A DNA stretch of 64,000 nt from Hyposmocoma kahamanoa (taxonomy: Eukaryota > Arthropoda > Insecta > Lepidoptera > Cosmopterigidae). Location of the stretch: contig NW_020653726.1 of NCBI RefSeq assembly GCF_003589595.1, positions 18,832,042-18,896,041 on the forward strand. Direction: 5' to 3'. The notes under the pieces were generated by a model. It was not told the origin of the DNA. It searched no databases and worked only from the letters and a program-made list of their open reading frames with translations. Position numbers and translations under genes: made by a program. This document shows positions 46,141 through 56,760 of this stretch, one piece after another (position 1 is the stretch's first letter; each line of letters opens with the position of its first letter).

Positions 46141-46329
46141 TTCTTCGATTCCTACTGCTTATATAACATCTAACGCAAATTTCAAATATACCACGAAATA
46201 GAATAGCTCAAGATCTTTTTACTTATTTTTCATCGTTAAGTTTCATGTTTCTTGAACTTGTAGTTATTGCTGTGTGCTACCAGTGAATTGCCCTGGAGTA
46301 CTCCTTTGCGTAAAAACATTTTTCGAAAT

Positions 46330-46720
46330 TTATTTTTATTTCTAAATTTAGAACTCCTTACTAAGCAACTGACGTTACTTTTTTAAATTAGCGCGAAAAT
46401 AAAAAAATAGTAATGAAAAGTCGGCTGAGGTCGATATATTTTTTGAAGATGGAATTTCGGGTAATGCGTTTCTTATCGCAATCAAAATATAATATAATTA
46501 TGATACGAACTGTTGCTACACCTCCCGTATTCACCAGATTTGATCCCATTTGACTTTTTTGTCTAATTTTTAACCGATTTGCATGACATAAGGAAGTGAC
46601 TGAAACAGAAGCTTATTTTTCAGTTTGACAAAAAATATTTTTTTGATTGATAAAACAAAAAACCATTCCAATTATGACCTTGAAACTTACTATACCACTA
46701 TTCTACAATCAGTAATTTAC
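46330..46720 (+). pseudogene. Decayed mariner-like transposase, C-terminal part
   Basis: 'cctcccgtattcaccagattt' encodes P-Y-S-P-D-L, then I-P-F-D-F-F, in the mariner catalytic region. Upstream 'gaggtcgatatattttttg' is shared with the minus-strand copy at 23620-24050. Multiple stops. The pair shows that one old mariner lineage colonised this region more than once. Confidence 0.7.
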
Positions 46721-47509
46721 CTCATAACAAAAAGTTTTGTGGTCTCAATTTTCCAGTAACAATTTAATATTAGTGAGCAAAAAGTTAAACAATGTTCTCC
46801 ATTGCACAGGCACCCGCACAGTGGTTCCGTTGCAGCTTCACTTTGAAATATAATGAGCTAGATTGTTTTGTATGCTTTTCTTGTCAGCAAAAATACAGTG
46901 ATAACTATTGTTTCTTTTTCTACACAATAAATTGTATTATGTCTGTCTGATTTATACATCTATCTGAATCGATTTAGCCCACTCGGGTTCCAATTAATCC
47001 TAGAATCATAACTGGTTTTTTTATTTATTAAAGCTCATTAAGAATACAATATGGTCAAAGCTTTAAAGATAATATGATTCCATACTCTCAAAATATGGTA
47101 ACAATTTGTGTTTTTTTTGTTTACAAATATCACGTCACTGACAACTCAAAGAGGTGAAATCGCAGAGGGGGTGGCGCTGGTGTCGTTTAAATCTATTCAG
47201 TTTAATCTGCCATCTGACATGATGGTGCTGGCAGGGTTGCCACATAAATGTTAAGGAGTGAAGTTGATGGTTAATGCTTCATGAACGAGCGCGCTTTGTC
47301 AAAATGGGCTTTTTGTGTGAGGTACTTGGAAAGTGAACGATCGAGGCCGGCCTCTTTCTGTGAATTCGCAAAGATCCATACCATACACTTACTATCATCA
47401 AATCGAGCCGCATTTAGCGCCAATAGTAAAAACTGCAGCCCATACAGTCAATCAGAAATACATCCAATAAAAGGAGTTTCCCTCTGAATTCCCCAGCTTA
47501 GCAACTCAT
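46721..47509. other. No supported gene
   Basis: Contains a GC-richer patch at 47155-47240 ('gagggggtggcgctggtgtc') and an open frame at 47281-47487 without a domain. Confidence 0.35.
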
Positions 47510-47600
47510 TTATACGTCCTAATGCTGGGCACGGGTCGCCAAAGTCCGCCACGCTGGTCCAAAGCTGATTGGGGACTTCACACCGTCTAAATACGCGAAG
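47510..47600 (+). repeat. Family E SINE-like fragment
   Basis: 'tttatacgtcctaatgctgg', 'gggcacgggtc', 'agtccgccacgctgg' and 'ggacttcacac' match the left portion of the copy at 50458. Confidence 0.7.
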
Positions 47601-49340
47601 AAATTTGAATGACAAACAAAATTATCTAAATAACGAATCAGAACATCAAAATAAGGACTCAGATTTGTTCTAAGATATCCTAAAGATACTGTGAATAGGC
47701 AAGAAAATATGAATAGTCGCCGTTTAAGCGAGCGTTAAGCAAAGAAACTCGCCTGCCATAATCTGAAACGGCTTTCAATAGAGTTGATACTATGTTCTAG
47801 TAACAGTTAAAGCCTGTGTCAAAAAACGTCTTCAAACGTCTTTTTTAGAAATGCAAAACTGCTTTGACTATGGATTGATAATATTTTTATTTTTATTGAA
47901 TATTTTTACTACCATGATCCCGATTGGACTGGAACCAGTGTCTGATTTTCGGTTTTTACCGCCATAAGCGACACCTGTGAGAGACCTATGAAGCTTCTCA
48001 CACAGCCAATACCAGAAACTGACGTAGATGTCGCTGTATTTATTGTAATATTGTGTTGTAATATAGGTAGTGATGTGTTACTACAATAACTACAATGATA
48101 TTCGTGTATTTCTAGTAAAATTAATGCCCTAGTTCGTTATAATTATTAGTAGGTACACTTCTGCACGTGCTTGTTGCAGATTTTTGTATTGGGATTTTTA
48201 GAGTGCTCTTTTTTATTTAGTGCTACTTGAGAACTTGCGAAAGTTTCTTCACTCAGCCAGATTCTTATTTAGATGTCCAAAATGTAAACAAACTGATGTC
48301 ACGAAATGTCATTGTCAAAGTACGAATGCAGGTGTGCCAAACCTTTCATTTTAATGGATTTGGAAAGAGAGGAGGTCCTCATTATCTACAATTTATAATA
48401 AATTTCTAACTATCCATTACAAAAAATTAGCAATGAACAAAAATTTTAACAACAATACACAATAATTTAACTAACTCACTACGAAGATAAGAAAACATTC
48501 GAGTTCGAGAATCGAAACACGAACGACGTCAAATGACACGACATAATGGCGGCACAAAAATTCTTTTTGATCCTGATTGTATAACCAGTGTCATAAACTT
48601 ATAAACGACTTTAAACGTAGTCTTTTGTTATAATTATTGCATTCAATGAAAAAAATATATACTGCAAAATATGTATTGTTCTAAGTTTTATTAAATTATA
48701 GCTAAAAAAGAGATCTAAACGTTTATTATCGTCAAAAATAGAAAACTACCATATAAAATGTATTGTTTTTACTCGTTTATCTCCTTTGTTTCCATTTCGA
48801 ACATCTAATTAACATTCATACTATAAGTGGAGTGAATCGTCACTATGAATGTTAACCCCACCGAAGCACGGCATTGCTTTTTTTCCACAGCTCAACACGT
48901 TTTCGCGGGGAATTTTTTACAATAGAATACTTTTCCCATAGATTCAACATGTTTGACCTTTGATCTCAATTATCTTAGTTTACAGTTCGAAATTCGAAAT
49001 TAAGGTTTCGCGACGACCAGTAAATTTGTATTTTTATAGTGGTTTAAAATTTCGTGCATGTCATTTGAGTGAGTGGTTAGTTTGAAAAAACAAATATACA
49101 AATAACCACACCAATTTCCTGGTCTCTAATTAGGAAGCACTACTTTGAACACCCAGACCAGAATAAATTTAGAAAAGTGAATTCCCGAAATTTATCCCAC
49201 CGAGTTATTAGTGACTCTTTAATTCAGATGGTAACAATCATAATACACTTGTTTAGTCTTTTTTGACACAACTCTTTTTTGTTATCAAAGATAGGAACAT
49301 AAAACAGCGTACAATTTAATAACTAATACAAATCCTGCAC
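47601..49340. other. No supported gene over 1.7 kb
   Basis: AT-rich. An inverted repeat 'taacattcata' (48808-48818) with its complement at 48845-48855 is present. A family-D-like phrase, 'gtttgaaaaaacaaatatac', occurs at 49081-49100. Confidence 0.4.
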
Positions 49341-49751
49341 ATACAGGGTGAACGAAATAAATATTTAAAGAGGCAAACGAAAAGAAAAAAGAATACAAAA
49401 AAAAATTCATACCATTTTACAAATATTAACACACTCTTTATTTGGGCTACTCTATGAAACAGAATAGCTGAGCGGTAGGAAATTGGACTCCCGCGTGTCA
49501 AGCCTTCCTACTTAAAGAGTACTGTTAAAAATAATTCAATATTTCCTTTATTTAAAGCGTGCGTAGACTGGTAAGGGTAGCGGGCACTCGCTGCATGTTC
49601 GATTTTGCCCAGAGTATTATAAAATGTTAGAGGCTTCCTTAGAGAAAAATATTTAAAAATAATGTAGTGTTTTTTTCACATATTTGATATGGATATAAGC
49701 TACACATTCGTCTCTTTAAATATTTATCTCCTACAATCTGTCATCCTGTAT
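49341..49751. mobile_element. MITE with ATACAGGGTGA-type terminal inverted repeats
   Basis: The left end ATACAGGGTGA (49341-49351) is matched by TCATCCTGTAT at the right (49741-49751). Inner arms 'aaatatttaaagaggc' and 'gtctctttaaatattt' are also inverted. About 410 bp, non-coding. The terminal motif is of the kind seen in Tc1/mariner-type MITEs of insects. Confidence 0.65.
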
Positions 49752-49776
49752 ATTATACAGGTCTTAGGTTTTCGCG

Positions 49777-50000
49777 ATTTTTTTTTTTTTTTTTTTTTAT
49801 ACATGACAGGCAAATGACTCCACTCCACCTGATGTTAAGTGGAAAGTGGTATCCAAACGCGAAGGAACCTAGTGCAGCGATGAAACCCTCACTGCACTAG
49901 CCACCTCCACCCTGCCTGCCTACAATATGCCTCTTCACGCCTCGTTTGAAGGACCCCATATCATAAGAGGGAGGGAAGACATGTGCCGGAAGGGATTGCT
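49777..50000 (-). mobile_element. Family F retroelement 3' end with long poly-A (minus strand)
   Basis: A run of about 21 Ts is followed by 'gactccactccacctgatg', 'gcctcttcacgcctcgtttg' and 'agagggagggaagacatgtg'. The related copy is at 22490-22735. The long uninterrupted homopolymer suggests a relatively recent insertion. Confidence 0.7.
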
Positions 50001-50009
50001 GGACATTGG

Positions 50010-50110
50010 AATTTAAACTACTTTTTCCGGATCTAAAAGCGAGTGGTTGTCTTTTCAAACAAACTAGCGCTTCGAATTCTCTACAGGTCCCATGCCAGAT
50101 ATGATAAATA
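50010..50110 (+). repeat. Family D repeat
   Basis: 'aaactactttttccggatct' is followed by 'ttttcaaacaaactagcg' and 'tctacaggtcccatg'. Confidence 0.6.
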
Positions 50111-50457
50111 TAAGTACATGACATCGCATTGTTAATAACAGTGTAACAACTCGAAAATCGATGAGAAACGACTTACTCACTTCTCGTGAAAGATCAATAA
50201 AATTTATGTATACCTAGGTTATAAACTATAGTTCAATACAGGCACTTAAGCAATTTCCTACTTGCCAAATATATTTAAAAATAAAATGGATAAAATTATT
50301 TCATATATTTGAATAAAGACTATTTTCGCCAGAACTAGCTCACATACAACTGTGTCTCATTTTGAGTTAAGTACATCTTTCAATTGTTTCTTACAATAGT
50401 CTAACGACGATTTTATTGACGTGTAGAGAATGCAAAGTTTACGTTGAGTATAGATCG
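50111..50457. other. No recognisable feature
   Basis: Unassigned AT-rich sequence. Confidence 0.35.
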
Positions 50458-50735
50458 TCATCATCATAATCAATCCATTTATACGTCCCACTACTGGGCA
50501 CGGGTCTCCTTACAGACGAGGTCTTAGTCCATAGTCCGCCACGCTGGCTCAATGCGGGCTGGAGACTTCACATGTTTTTCGAGAGTTTTGAACCTTCTTC
50601 AACGTAAACCGAAAAGTTCATGAAAAAATTTCGTACATAAATTCCTAGAAACTCAGAGGTATGAGTCCGGATTCGAACCCACGACACTGCTTGAGAGGCA
50701 GTGGGTCAGACCATTAGACTGAATCTTCACAGATC
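50458..50735 (+). mobile_element. Family E SINE-like repeat, best copy
   Basis: Begins 'catcatcataatcaatcc', then 'tttatacgtcccactactgg', 'gtccgccacgctggctcaat', 'gaaccttcttcaacg', and ends with 'ggattcgaacccacgac', 'gaggcagtgggtcag' and 'accattagactg'. The last part is the complement of a tRNA-like head, so the true orientation of transcription is probably minus. Confidence 0.7.
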
Positions 50736-50819
50736 GTTTGGGCAGATTTCGGAATCGTGCAATGATAGTTACGTTAAATAACAACACTGTATTTGAAACA
50801 ACACTTTGAAATTTATGTA

Positions 50820-51800
50820 TTCAAATTCATTTATTCCAAAATTTACAAAATGCATTTATGAACAATAATAAAATGTATAACCTAAAGATCAGCACAAGGT
50901 TTCGTCAATAGGTAATCTAATACAAAAAAAGTGAGATTCACGTGCAATATACTTAATTTAAAAAGAAATCCCGCCCTGTATCGTGCCCGGGGCAAAAGTT
51001 CCCATTATACTGGCAGCATTGCCTCGCTGGACAGCAATGGACACCTGCTGAACCAACCATGACCCAGAGCGGTGATCGCAGCCCCTGTCTCTGAGTCGGC
51101 GACCCAACTCTTTAAATAGGTCCCGAGCTTCCGAACCCCAAGGCACCGCCGTCTCGACCGCAACCGGTACAAAGTCGTACACAGGCTCCAAGGCAGAATA
51201 TTTCGCGTGTTTTAGTTTCGCGGCACTTTCCGCCGCGTAACCCGCCATCTGCGAAGTTTGTCTGCAGTTTGTCGGCAGCAAAAGTACTTACGCATGTTGC
51301 GTCCCACAGAAGACAACGACCTTTCCGCCAAGGAACCAATGTCAAACCGTCCGGCCTTTTACCGTCTATTCGACTCAGGCCCGGGGGCTCGAGCACGCAA
51401 GGGACATTAGCCGACACCATCGCCCGTCGCACGATGTCATTAATGGCATGGTGTCTGGGAAAACGACCCGCACACCTTTGGCAGCTCAAACCGTGGTGTC
51501 CGTCCTCCCTCACCATAGCCCCACACACACAGCGGTGTGGTTCACAAACCTTGCTTCCCAATCTCAGTGCTACTGCTATCCTCAAAGATGTGTTGTCGAG
51601 CAGAGTACCCAACTGGGGAGATGGCAAAGCATGTAACCACGCTCCCGATTCTGATTTAGCGACCGCTCTCAGACGGGCCACATCGGCACCCGAAGCACCC
51701 TCCAACAAGGAACTATACCTTCGTTTGCATAGAACGTCGTCCCAATTTCTCTGCAAACTAGGATTATCCGGGTGCTCGTCGCTTGGGCAAAAATTTTGAA
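50820..51800 (-). mobile_element. Non-LTR retrotransposon 3' part with endonuclease-like domain
   Basis: The minus-strand coding region (51780-50958) is followed by about 130 bp of AT-rich sequence that may be its 3' UTR. Its G+C content (about 55%) contrasts with the AT-rich surroundings. The 5' part and the reverse transcriptase are missing; upstream of about 51790 the similarity and composition disappear. Confidence 0.7.
50958..51780 (-). pseudogene. C-terminal zinc finger and REL-type endonuclease domain, frameshifted
   Basis: The frame descending from about 51780 contains DNPSLQRNWDD, then LHALPSP-LGTLLD and RIAVALRLG. A C-x-C...H-x3-C zinc-binding pattern follows (CVCGAMVREDGHHGLSC), then RHHAINDI-RRA, LEPPGLSRIDGKRPDG and LLWDATC. 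RPD plus the downstream D fits the PD-(D/E)XK signature of restriction-endonuclease-like LINE domains. Near 51255 the frame shifts; the continuation (51281-50958) gives KYSALEPVYDFVPVAVET and ends with VSIAVQRGNAASIMGT. One frameshift and the lost upstream RT make it a pseudogene. Clade is uncertain. Confidence 0.75.
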
Positions 51801-52177
51801 AAAAAATTTGAAATTGAATAACAACTTGTGCTTTCTATTAATTTTAACGATCAAATTAGGCACTAGGCGAAACGTAGGACAGTTGCTAGATAGCGTGAGT
51901 GCAGCCCGAGAATCCAACCACCTTTGTGTTCTCTCTTGTCTACTACCGCTGTTCACCACCCAAACTCCGTCGAGGTCCACCGGCAGAGGAAGCACGCAAT
52001 ATACTCTAGCTAGTAACTAGCAAGTGACGCCTCTGTCCGTGCGCATGACCGTTTCCGACGTATACTACGGTTGTGATTTCCTACAACAGGTTAGCATAGT
52101 CTGGACCCTTTCATCGCGGAAGACTTGTATCAAGCAACAGATCTTGAATGGAGAGAATGCATGTAAACATATTTGGT
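51801..52177. other. No supported gene
   Basis: The open frame at 51669-51995 (minus) is not the frame of the domain above and has no motif. A GC-moderate stretch at 51940-52090 is unassigned. Confidence 0.35.
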
Positions 52178-52207
52178 ATACCAGTTGACTGAATAGTCAA
52201 CTGGTAT
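52178..52207. repeat. 13-bp perfect hairpin, 4-nt loop
   Basis: ATACCAGTTGACT, loop GAAT, then AGTCAACTGGTAT. It looks like a short palindrome, not a Rho-independent-type signal, which would be irrelevant in animal DNA. Confidence 0.8.
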
Positions 52208-52319
52208 GCCATGCTAGTTCAGTTATGGTATGCAACTTGCTAGTTCAATTTCTTTTACAAATCTCCTCGTTATTCCATGAAGAAACAGAAAACCAGAAAA
52301 TGTGGTAAATTGTGGCCTA

Positions 52320-52375
52320 ATTCTTTCCTTTTAGGAGACCAGCAGGACGTATAACAGGTTGATGATAATGACAAA
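52320..52375 (+). mobile_element. RTE-like LINE 3' terminus, tiny remnant
   Basis: 'aggagaccagcaggacgtat' followed by 'gttgatgataatgac' matches the LEEA-QQW stop and GATGAT tail of RTE-type LINEs. Weak but consistent with the other three remnants. Confidence 0.4.
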
Positions 52376-53109
52376 ACAGATTATAAAAGAGTTACAAAAA
52401 TGAAGAAATATTTAAATAACAGTGATCTCGAGTACAAAAATACTCAGCTCTGTCAGTGTTAGTAGAGGTAGTTTCATTTAACGATAATCGTCGACCAGTA
52501 AGAAAGTCTATACTGAGTTCGTAATAGCAAATAACCGTGGTTATTATAATTGGATATCATTATAAGAAACGACGTAATTACATGAAACAGGATAATGATA
52601 CAGGAAATATATTAAATTGTATTTGATATATAAGTCTAGTAACTTTCATAATCTATATTTAGAACAGCAATGGTTCTCCAGTTGAGGAACAGTGGCTTTT
52701 CTATCGGGAAGTTTGAATTAAATCATTGTAAAAAAATCGAACGAAGAAAAAGAAAATTAGAACATTCGAATTTAAATTTGAATTCAAAATTTGATTGGAA
52801 TTACGAATCTGTTGTCCCTGAAAAATTATTAAATGGACTCTTAAATAGAAATGTAGGCTAACATTCAGTTTTATATCCTAAAGTAATAACAGATATTTTT
52901 CTTATATCCTACGCATATATTTTGGGTAAACGCCATCATTTTCGTGGCCATAAACAACATTTACGCCCATAATCGTAATAAAATGCGTGCTGACGTCTAA
53001 ATTTCACTCAATATAGATATAGAACTGATCTGTATGTAATAGGTAGGTTTTATAAACAAAGATTTTCGTTATTGATATCATATATTCTTTTTTCAAAAAC
53101 TATCCATTC
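52376..53109. other. No supported gene
   Basis: The 63-codon frame at 52670-52861 is rich in N and K from AT-rich DNA and has no domain. Confidence 0.35.
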
Positions 53110-53410
53110 AATTCTGATTGTAGGTTTATACCAATGGACGCCAATAATTGCCTTCCTCATCCAATTTCTCTCCGCCATCATGACAAGGTCGTCAGTCCAG
53201 TATACGGTGACCTATTTACGCTTCTGTACACTTTTCTGGGTCTCTAGTCTTATCTACGGCTTATTATGGTCTGCCGACTTCCACTTTCTACTGGCTATCA
53301 GCAAGGTTATGTCGATCAAATTCGTTCTCCGGATCTGCGCGCTCCTGAATAGATCTCGGAGAGAGATACCCAATATAGCCAGTTCCATAGCTCTCTGGAT
53401 GGCCATAGAA
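53110..53410 (-). pseudogene. RTE-like LINE ORF2 C-terminal region, decayed
   Basis: On the minus strand it reads QRAMELAILGISLRDLFRS, then IRRTNLIDI-LLIASRKW, and after a stop WTDDLVMMAERNWMRKA. These are successive conserved blocks of the RTE-type LINE C-terminus (M-R-A-M-E-R-A-M-L-G-I-S-L-R-D and R-W-T-D-D-L-V motifs). The plus-strand open frame of 113 codons over the same bases is an antisense artefact. The tail with LEEA-QQW is not present here. Confidence 0.75.
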
Positions 53411-53868
53411 TAATATGATGATGTGGTGATGATGACATGAATAATTTGTGTACTTTTCGTAAGGAGTGTTTTAATTGGTCATTGTCCAGGCAAACCTTGG
53501 AGGTAGGCATTGTAGTGTAGTTATGTGTGGATAGTGTTCTGTGTGTAATATTAGTAATGAAAAAATCTATATAACGATTCATGTGTGTGGTAAATATCTA
53601 AAAATCGTCTTGAAACCTTAGATTTCGAATGGCAGTGTGTGTTAGTTCTTCTTCTTCTTCTTTTTATGGACATGGTAGGCTGTAGCAGAATATCAGCGGC
53701 GTTTTGAAACACTCCGCCATTGTGGTGAGCTACAGACCTTTTTATCTTACATCATTATTGTTGCTAAACACTGTGTAGAACTTTATATTTTTATTTTTAC
53801 TTATTAATGTGTGGAGATAAATAAACGATTTTATTATTATTAATCCAATTTGCTTACAATTTTAGTGT
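53411..53868. other. No gene; possible retroelement tail near 53810-53845
   Basis: 'gagataaataaacgatttta' followed by TTATTATT has the form of a LINE/SINE 3' tail. A (TTC)n run occurs at about 53649. The rest is unassigned. Confidence 0.4.
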
Positions 53869-54055
53869 TGTGAAAGAGTTCCTCCAGGGTAGTATCTTAC
53901 TGCCACCTGGTAAAGGTGCTGGTGAAATTACAGGTACATGGGACTTGTCAACTTATGTCTTAAGGTGATGGGCGCAGTGGCAGTGCCCCTCCCTCAAATC
54001 TTTGCAATTTATAGCTCTGCAACTGTTATGGATAGGCGTGTAGCTATAATATTAT
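53869..54055 (+). repeat. Family B repeat, internally deleted
   Basis: 'gtgaaagagttcctccaggg' then 'ggtgctggtgaaattacagg', 'gggcgcagtggcagtgcccc' and 'ggataggcgtgtagct'. The Cys-rich middle ('gccgccaagcag') is deleted. Confidence 0.75.
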
Positions 54056-54339
54056 ATAATATTAGTTATATAATAGTAGTTATAAAAAAAGAGACACAAA
54101 ATAATAAAACAACAGACATGTCGAATGGGTCTACGACTCTGTTATAAAGGACTATGGAGCCTTTGCTGATGGTCTGTCATATTACCGGTAATGGTTAAAT
54201 ATATATTAAAGATATAATAATACACACACTTAAACAAACACGCACGCAGGCACGCACGTTCGCACGCCTGCGAGTTAAGCTTGAAACATAATGACAGCGG
54301 GTGCGAGTCGGTTTGGGTACACGGCGGGTGTAATTCCGT
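54056..54339. other. No gene; CG-rich interrupted ACGC tract
   Basis: An interrupted CGCACG tract at 54238-54272 can fold on itself (GCAGGC with GCCTGC). Low-complexity. Confidence 0.5.
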
Positions 54340-54646
54340 CAATGTCAAAGTCAAATGATCACTTATTCCTTTGGTAAAGGTTTTACATTTGAAAACGTCA
54401 TTTTTTAAGCTACTGCTCGTTCATTACGCTGACCTCCCTGAGAAGAACGAGCAAGAAACTCTTGGGATTGCTCTTTTCAAATAAACTTAAATGCTATAGA
54501 ATACATTTTGAATCGTATTTGTGTGGAATCTAGACTCACGTTGTCTTTCCATACATCTTTATCTAGCACGTAGTCTACAATTTAGTAATATGACTTATCA
54601 ATTAAAATACTTTTAATGTAAGTTTTAAACTTATGAAATTATTGTA
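54340..54646 (-). mobile_element. LINE 3' UTR fragment of the 12374-type subfamily
   Basis: Same 3' UTR as 12374-12650: starts 'tcaaagtcaaatgatc', then 'agctactgctcgttcattac', 'cctccctgagaagaacgagc' and 'gtctttccatacatctttat'. Only the UTR and the last few codons are present. Strand is minus. Confidence 0.8.
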
Positions 54647-55019
54647 TTTATATAGACGACAACACACCACACACGGGCGCGGGACGCTATATAGATGCAA
54701 CCTCAGTATTCTCGGATGAAGATGCTTTGTTTTACAAGATTAGTTAAGATCGCAACTTGCGCTATTTTATTTATGAGCATATAAGCTTCATTGAAGTTAT
54801 AACTAACATTCTGTTTATACCAGAGAACAGATTCCAATAACCGAATTTCGTTAGTCGCGCGCAGAAAGAGGGTGGAGAAGAACAGAAGAGAAGAGCAGCA
54901 GAATAGTAGTAGTAGTCCAACGAGAGAACAGTTGAACTTCTGTGGCGGTATGTTCTTATGTGAATGTGTGGAAATAATTCCTCTCGATAAAGCTGTAGGA
55001 CAACATTATGATGTCGAAG
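54647..55019. other. No supported gene
   Basis: A TATATA motif follows a GC-rich patch at 54675-54700 ('cgggcgcgggacgctatatag'), but no transcript start can be supported. A GA-rich tract lies at 54860-54910. Confidence 0.35.
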
Positions 55020-55115
55020 AAGGTATATAATACTTTAATAACGTGTGAATCCCCAACCTACAATGGGCAAGTGTGGCGGGCCGTGGACTCTCTAGAGGAA
55101 GCCGATTCCCAGCAG
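55020..55115 (-). repeat. Family E SINE-like fragment
   Basis: 'gtgtgaatccccaacctac', 'aatgggcaagtgtggcgggc' and 'cgtggactctctagagg' form the inverse of the family-E left portion. Confidence 0.6.
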
Positions 55116-55466
55116 AAGGACACACAGTTGAGCAAAAACGACACTATTAAATATGTTAAATATTAATGAACAAAACAACACATTAACTACTAAACATACC
55201 TTTCAACGGTGCCGAGTAATTCAGTTGTAATCTAATATTGTAGACACTTACCTGAAAAAAAGATAATTAAATTGTTACATAATTAAGTTTCTAGAAATTT
55301 TCACACAGTGTTGCATGATAATGTTCAATTATTATTTTTGTTAAAGCACTATAGTTGTTGTGATCTTTTTTGAGGTAGGCCTGCATATGGCTGGCCGGTT
55401 AATTGATTTATGGAGGCAGAATGAAAGACAAGCGCTGTTTTCGTATCCTTTACTTTAGCTGATTAT
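55116..55466. other. No recognisable feature
   Basis: Unassigned AT-rich sequence before element G. Confidence 0.35.
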
Positions 55467-56076
55467 CCGCTCACGCGATACATGCAGCCGTAGACGCATA
55501 CCACACCTAGTGGTGCCGGTGATGATTTTATACCGATTTGTATCGGATATCGAAGTTATAACAGGTAAAAGAACTAATATTAATTGCTATTTCGGTAACT
55601 ATTCTAGCAAACCATTAAGTTTTTAATGCCTGGGTCTGTCATTTAAAAAAAATAAACAACTTCAAAAATACGTCACGACAATCGTGTGTGTTATTGTTTG
55701 GGCTGGTGATTTCGGTGTTTATTTATTGAAAACATACCGTAAGTAACGTTTTTTAAGTTTACCCTGAATATAAATGTTTATAAACTATACTTTAAGGAGT
55801 AATTTCATGGTAAACGTTAGAACCACTGAAACGGAATATTATCATATTTATCCAAGTACACCAAAAATGTCGTTAGTGCTTTTTAAGTGCAGGATTTGTG
55901 GTGTATTACTGCATTTTATTTGAGGTGTTTTTGTTAGTAGTACGGAGGGTATTTATTTAGCAATGCAGAATAATAATTTTTATTTATAAAAACTTGCATT
56001 TAAACTGAATCCTTTTCTAATTTACGAAACCAAATAGCTGCCATTTTGCGGTAGGAGGAGCGCATCGCGTGAGCGG
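55467..56076 (+). mobile_element. Element G, copy 2, both termini present
   Basis: 610 bp with perfect 13-bp terminal inverted repeats CCGCTCACGCGAT (55467-55479 and, inverted, 56064-56076). Next to them the arms lose identity. Non-coding. It is an inverse copy of 34681-35252, 20 kb away, with few differences by eye, so the two are of similar, fairly recent age. No clear target-site duplication is seen. A family B repeat begins directly after its right end. Confidence 0.8.
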
Positions 56077-56077
56077 G

Positions 56078-56345
56078 TAGCAGTAGAGGTCCTTGTGAAA
56101 GAGTTCATCCAGGGAAGTACTGCCACCATACCTACTTCTGCCGCCAAGCAGTAATGTGAGTATTATTGAGGTCAGGTTTTGAAGGGTAAGGGTGCTTGTG
56201 AAATTAGAGGCACATGAGACTTGTCAACTTATGTCTCAGGGTGATGGGCGCAGAGGCAGTGCCTCAGATCTTTGCGATATAAACTGTGTCGCTTACAACC
56301 AGGCGCACAACTCGTTCGCCCCACCACTTAGTATCATAAAAAAAT
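56078..56345 (+). repeat. Family B repeat, full length
   Basis: Runs from 'agcagtagaggtccttgtg' through 'ctgccgccaagcagtaatgtg' to 'ccccaccacttagtatcata', followed by an A/T run. Confidence 0.8.
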
Positions 56346-56409
56346 TTTTTTTTTAGAAATGGCTAATAAAATTTCTGAAATTAAGTCTGCATTTAAAACA
56401 GCAAGACTT

Positions 56410-56760
56410 TCGTTCTGAGTGTTCGATCTTTGTATTAATAATTATAACAAACTAGTGGAGTAATTTCACATAAAAATAATTGAATATCAATTCAATAAAA
56501 ATTTAAATACAATGAATAGCGACATCTCTAGCTGGGGCTGGTAGCTGTAAAGGTATCTAACTGGGTGACGAAATATCATAGATTTCTCATAGATGGCGCT
56601 ACGGCTAAAAAGTCGTTGAAAAACCAAATACAAAGATACGACGCAAGCACATAGAAAAATTCGTGAGGCCGGTTCGTTCCGTGGCTTAGTTGGTATAGCG
56701 ACTGGCTAGAAGACGTCGGTTCGGATTTTTTTGGAGTGTTCTCATGTACCTATAATTTTA
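56410..56760 (+). mobile_element. Composite tRNA-headed SINE-like repeat, copy 2
   Basis: Segment X comes first ('gtgttcgatctttgtatt', 'caaactagtggag', then 'gaatatcaattcaataaaaa'). The body follows ('catagatggcgctacggc') and then a tRNA-like A-box region 'gtggcttagttggtatagcg', plus a diverged B-box-like 'cggttcgga'. The block order is a circular permutation of copy 1 at 13205-13605. Non-coding. Confidence 0.65.

Noticed and set aside
51269..51799. 176-codon plus-strand open frame
   Set aside because: It is antisense to the REL-type LINE domain, whose minus-strand frame has the conserved motifs.
53072..53413. 113-codon plus-strand open frame with hydrophobic segments, resembling a membrane protein
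   Set aside because: The opposite strand encodes conserved blocks of an RTE-like LINE C-terminus; the plus frame is its antisense shadow.
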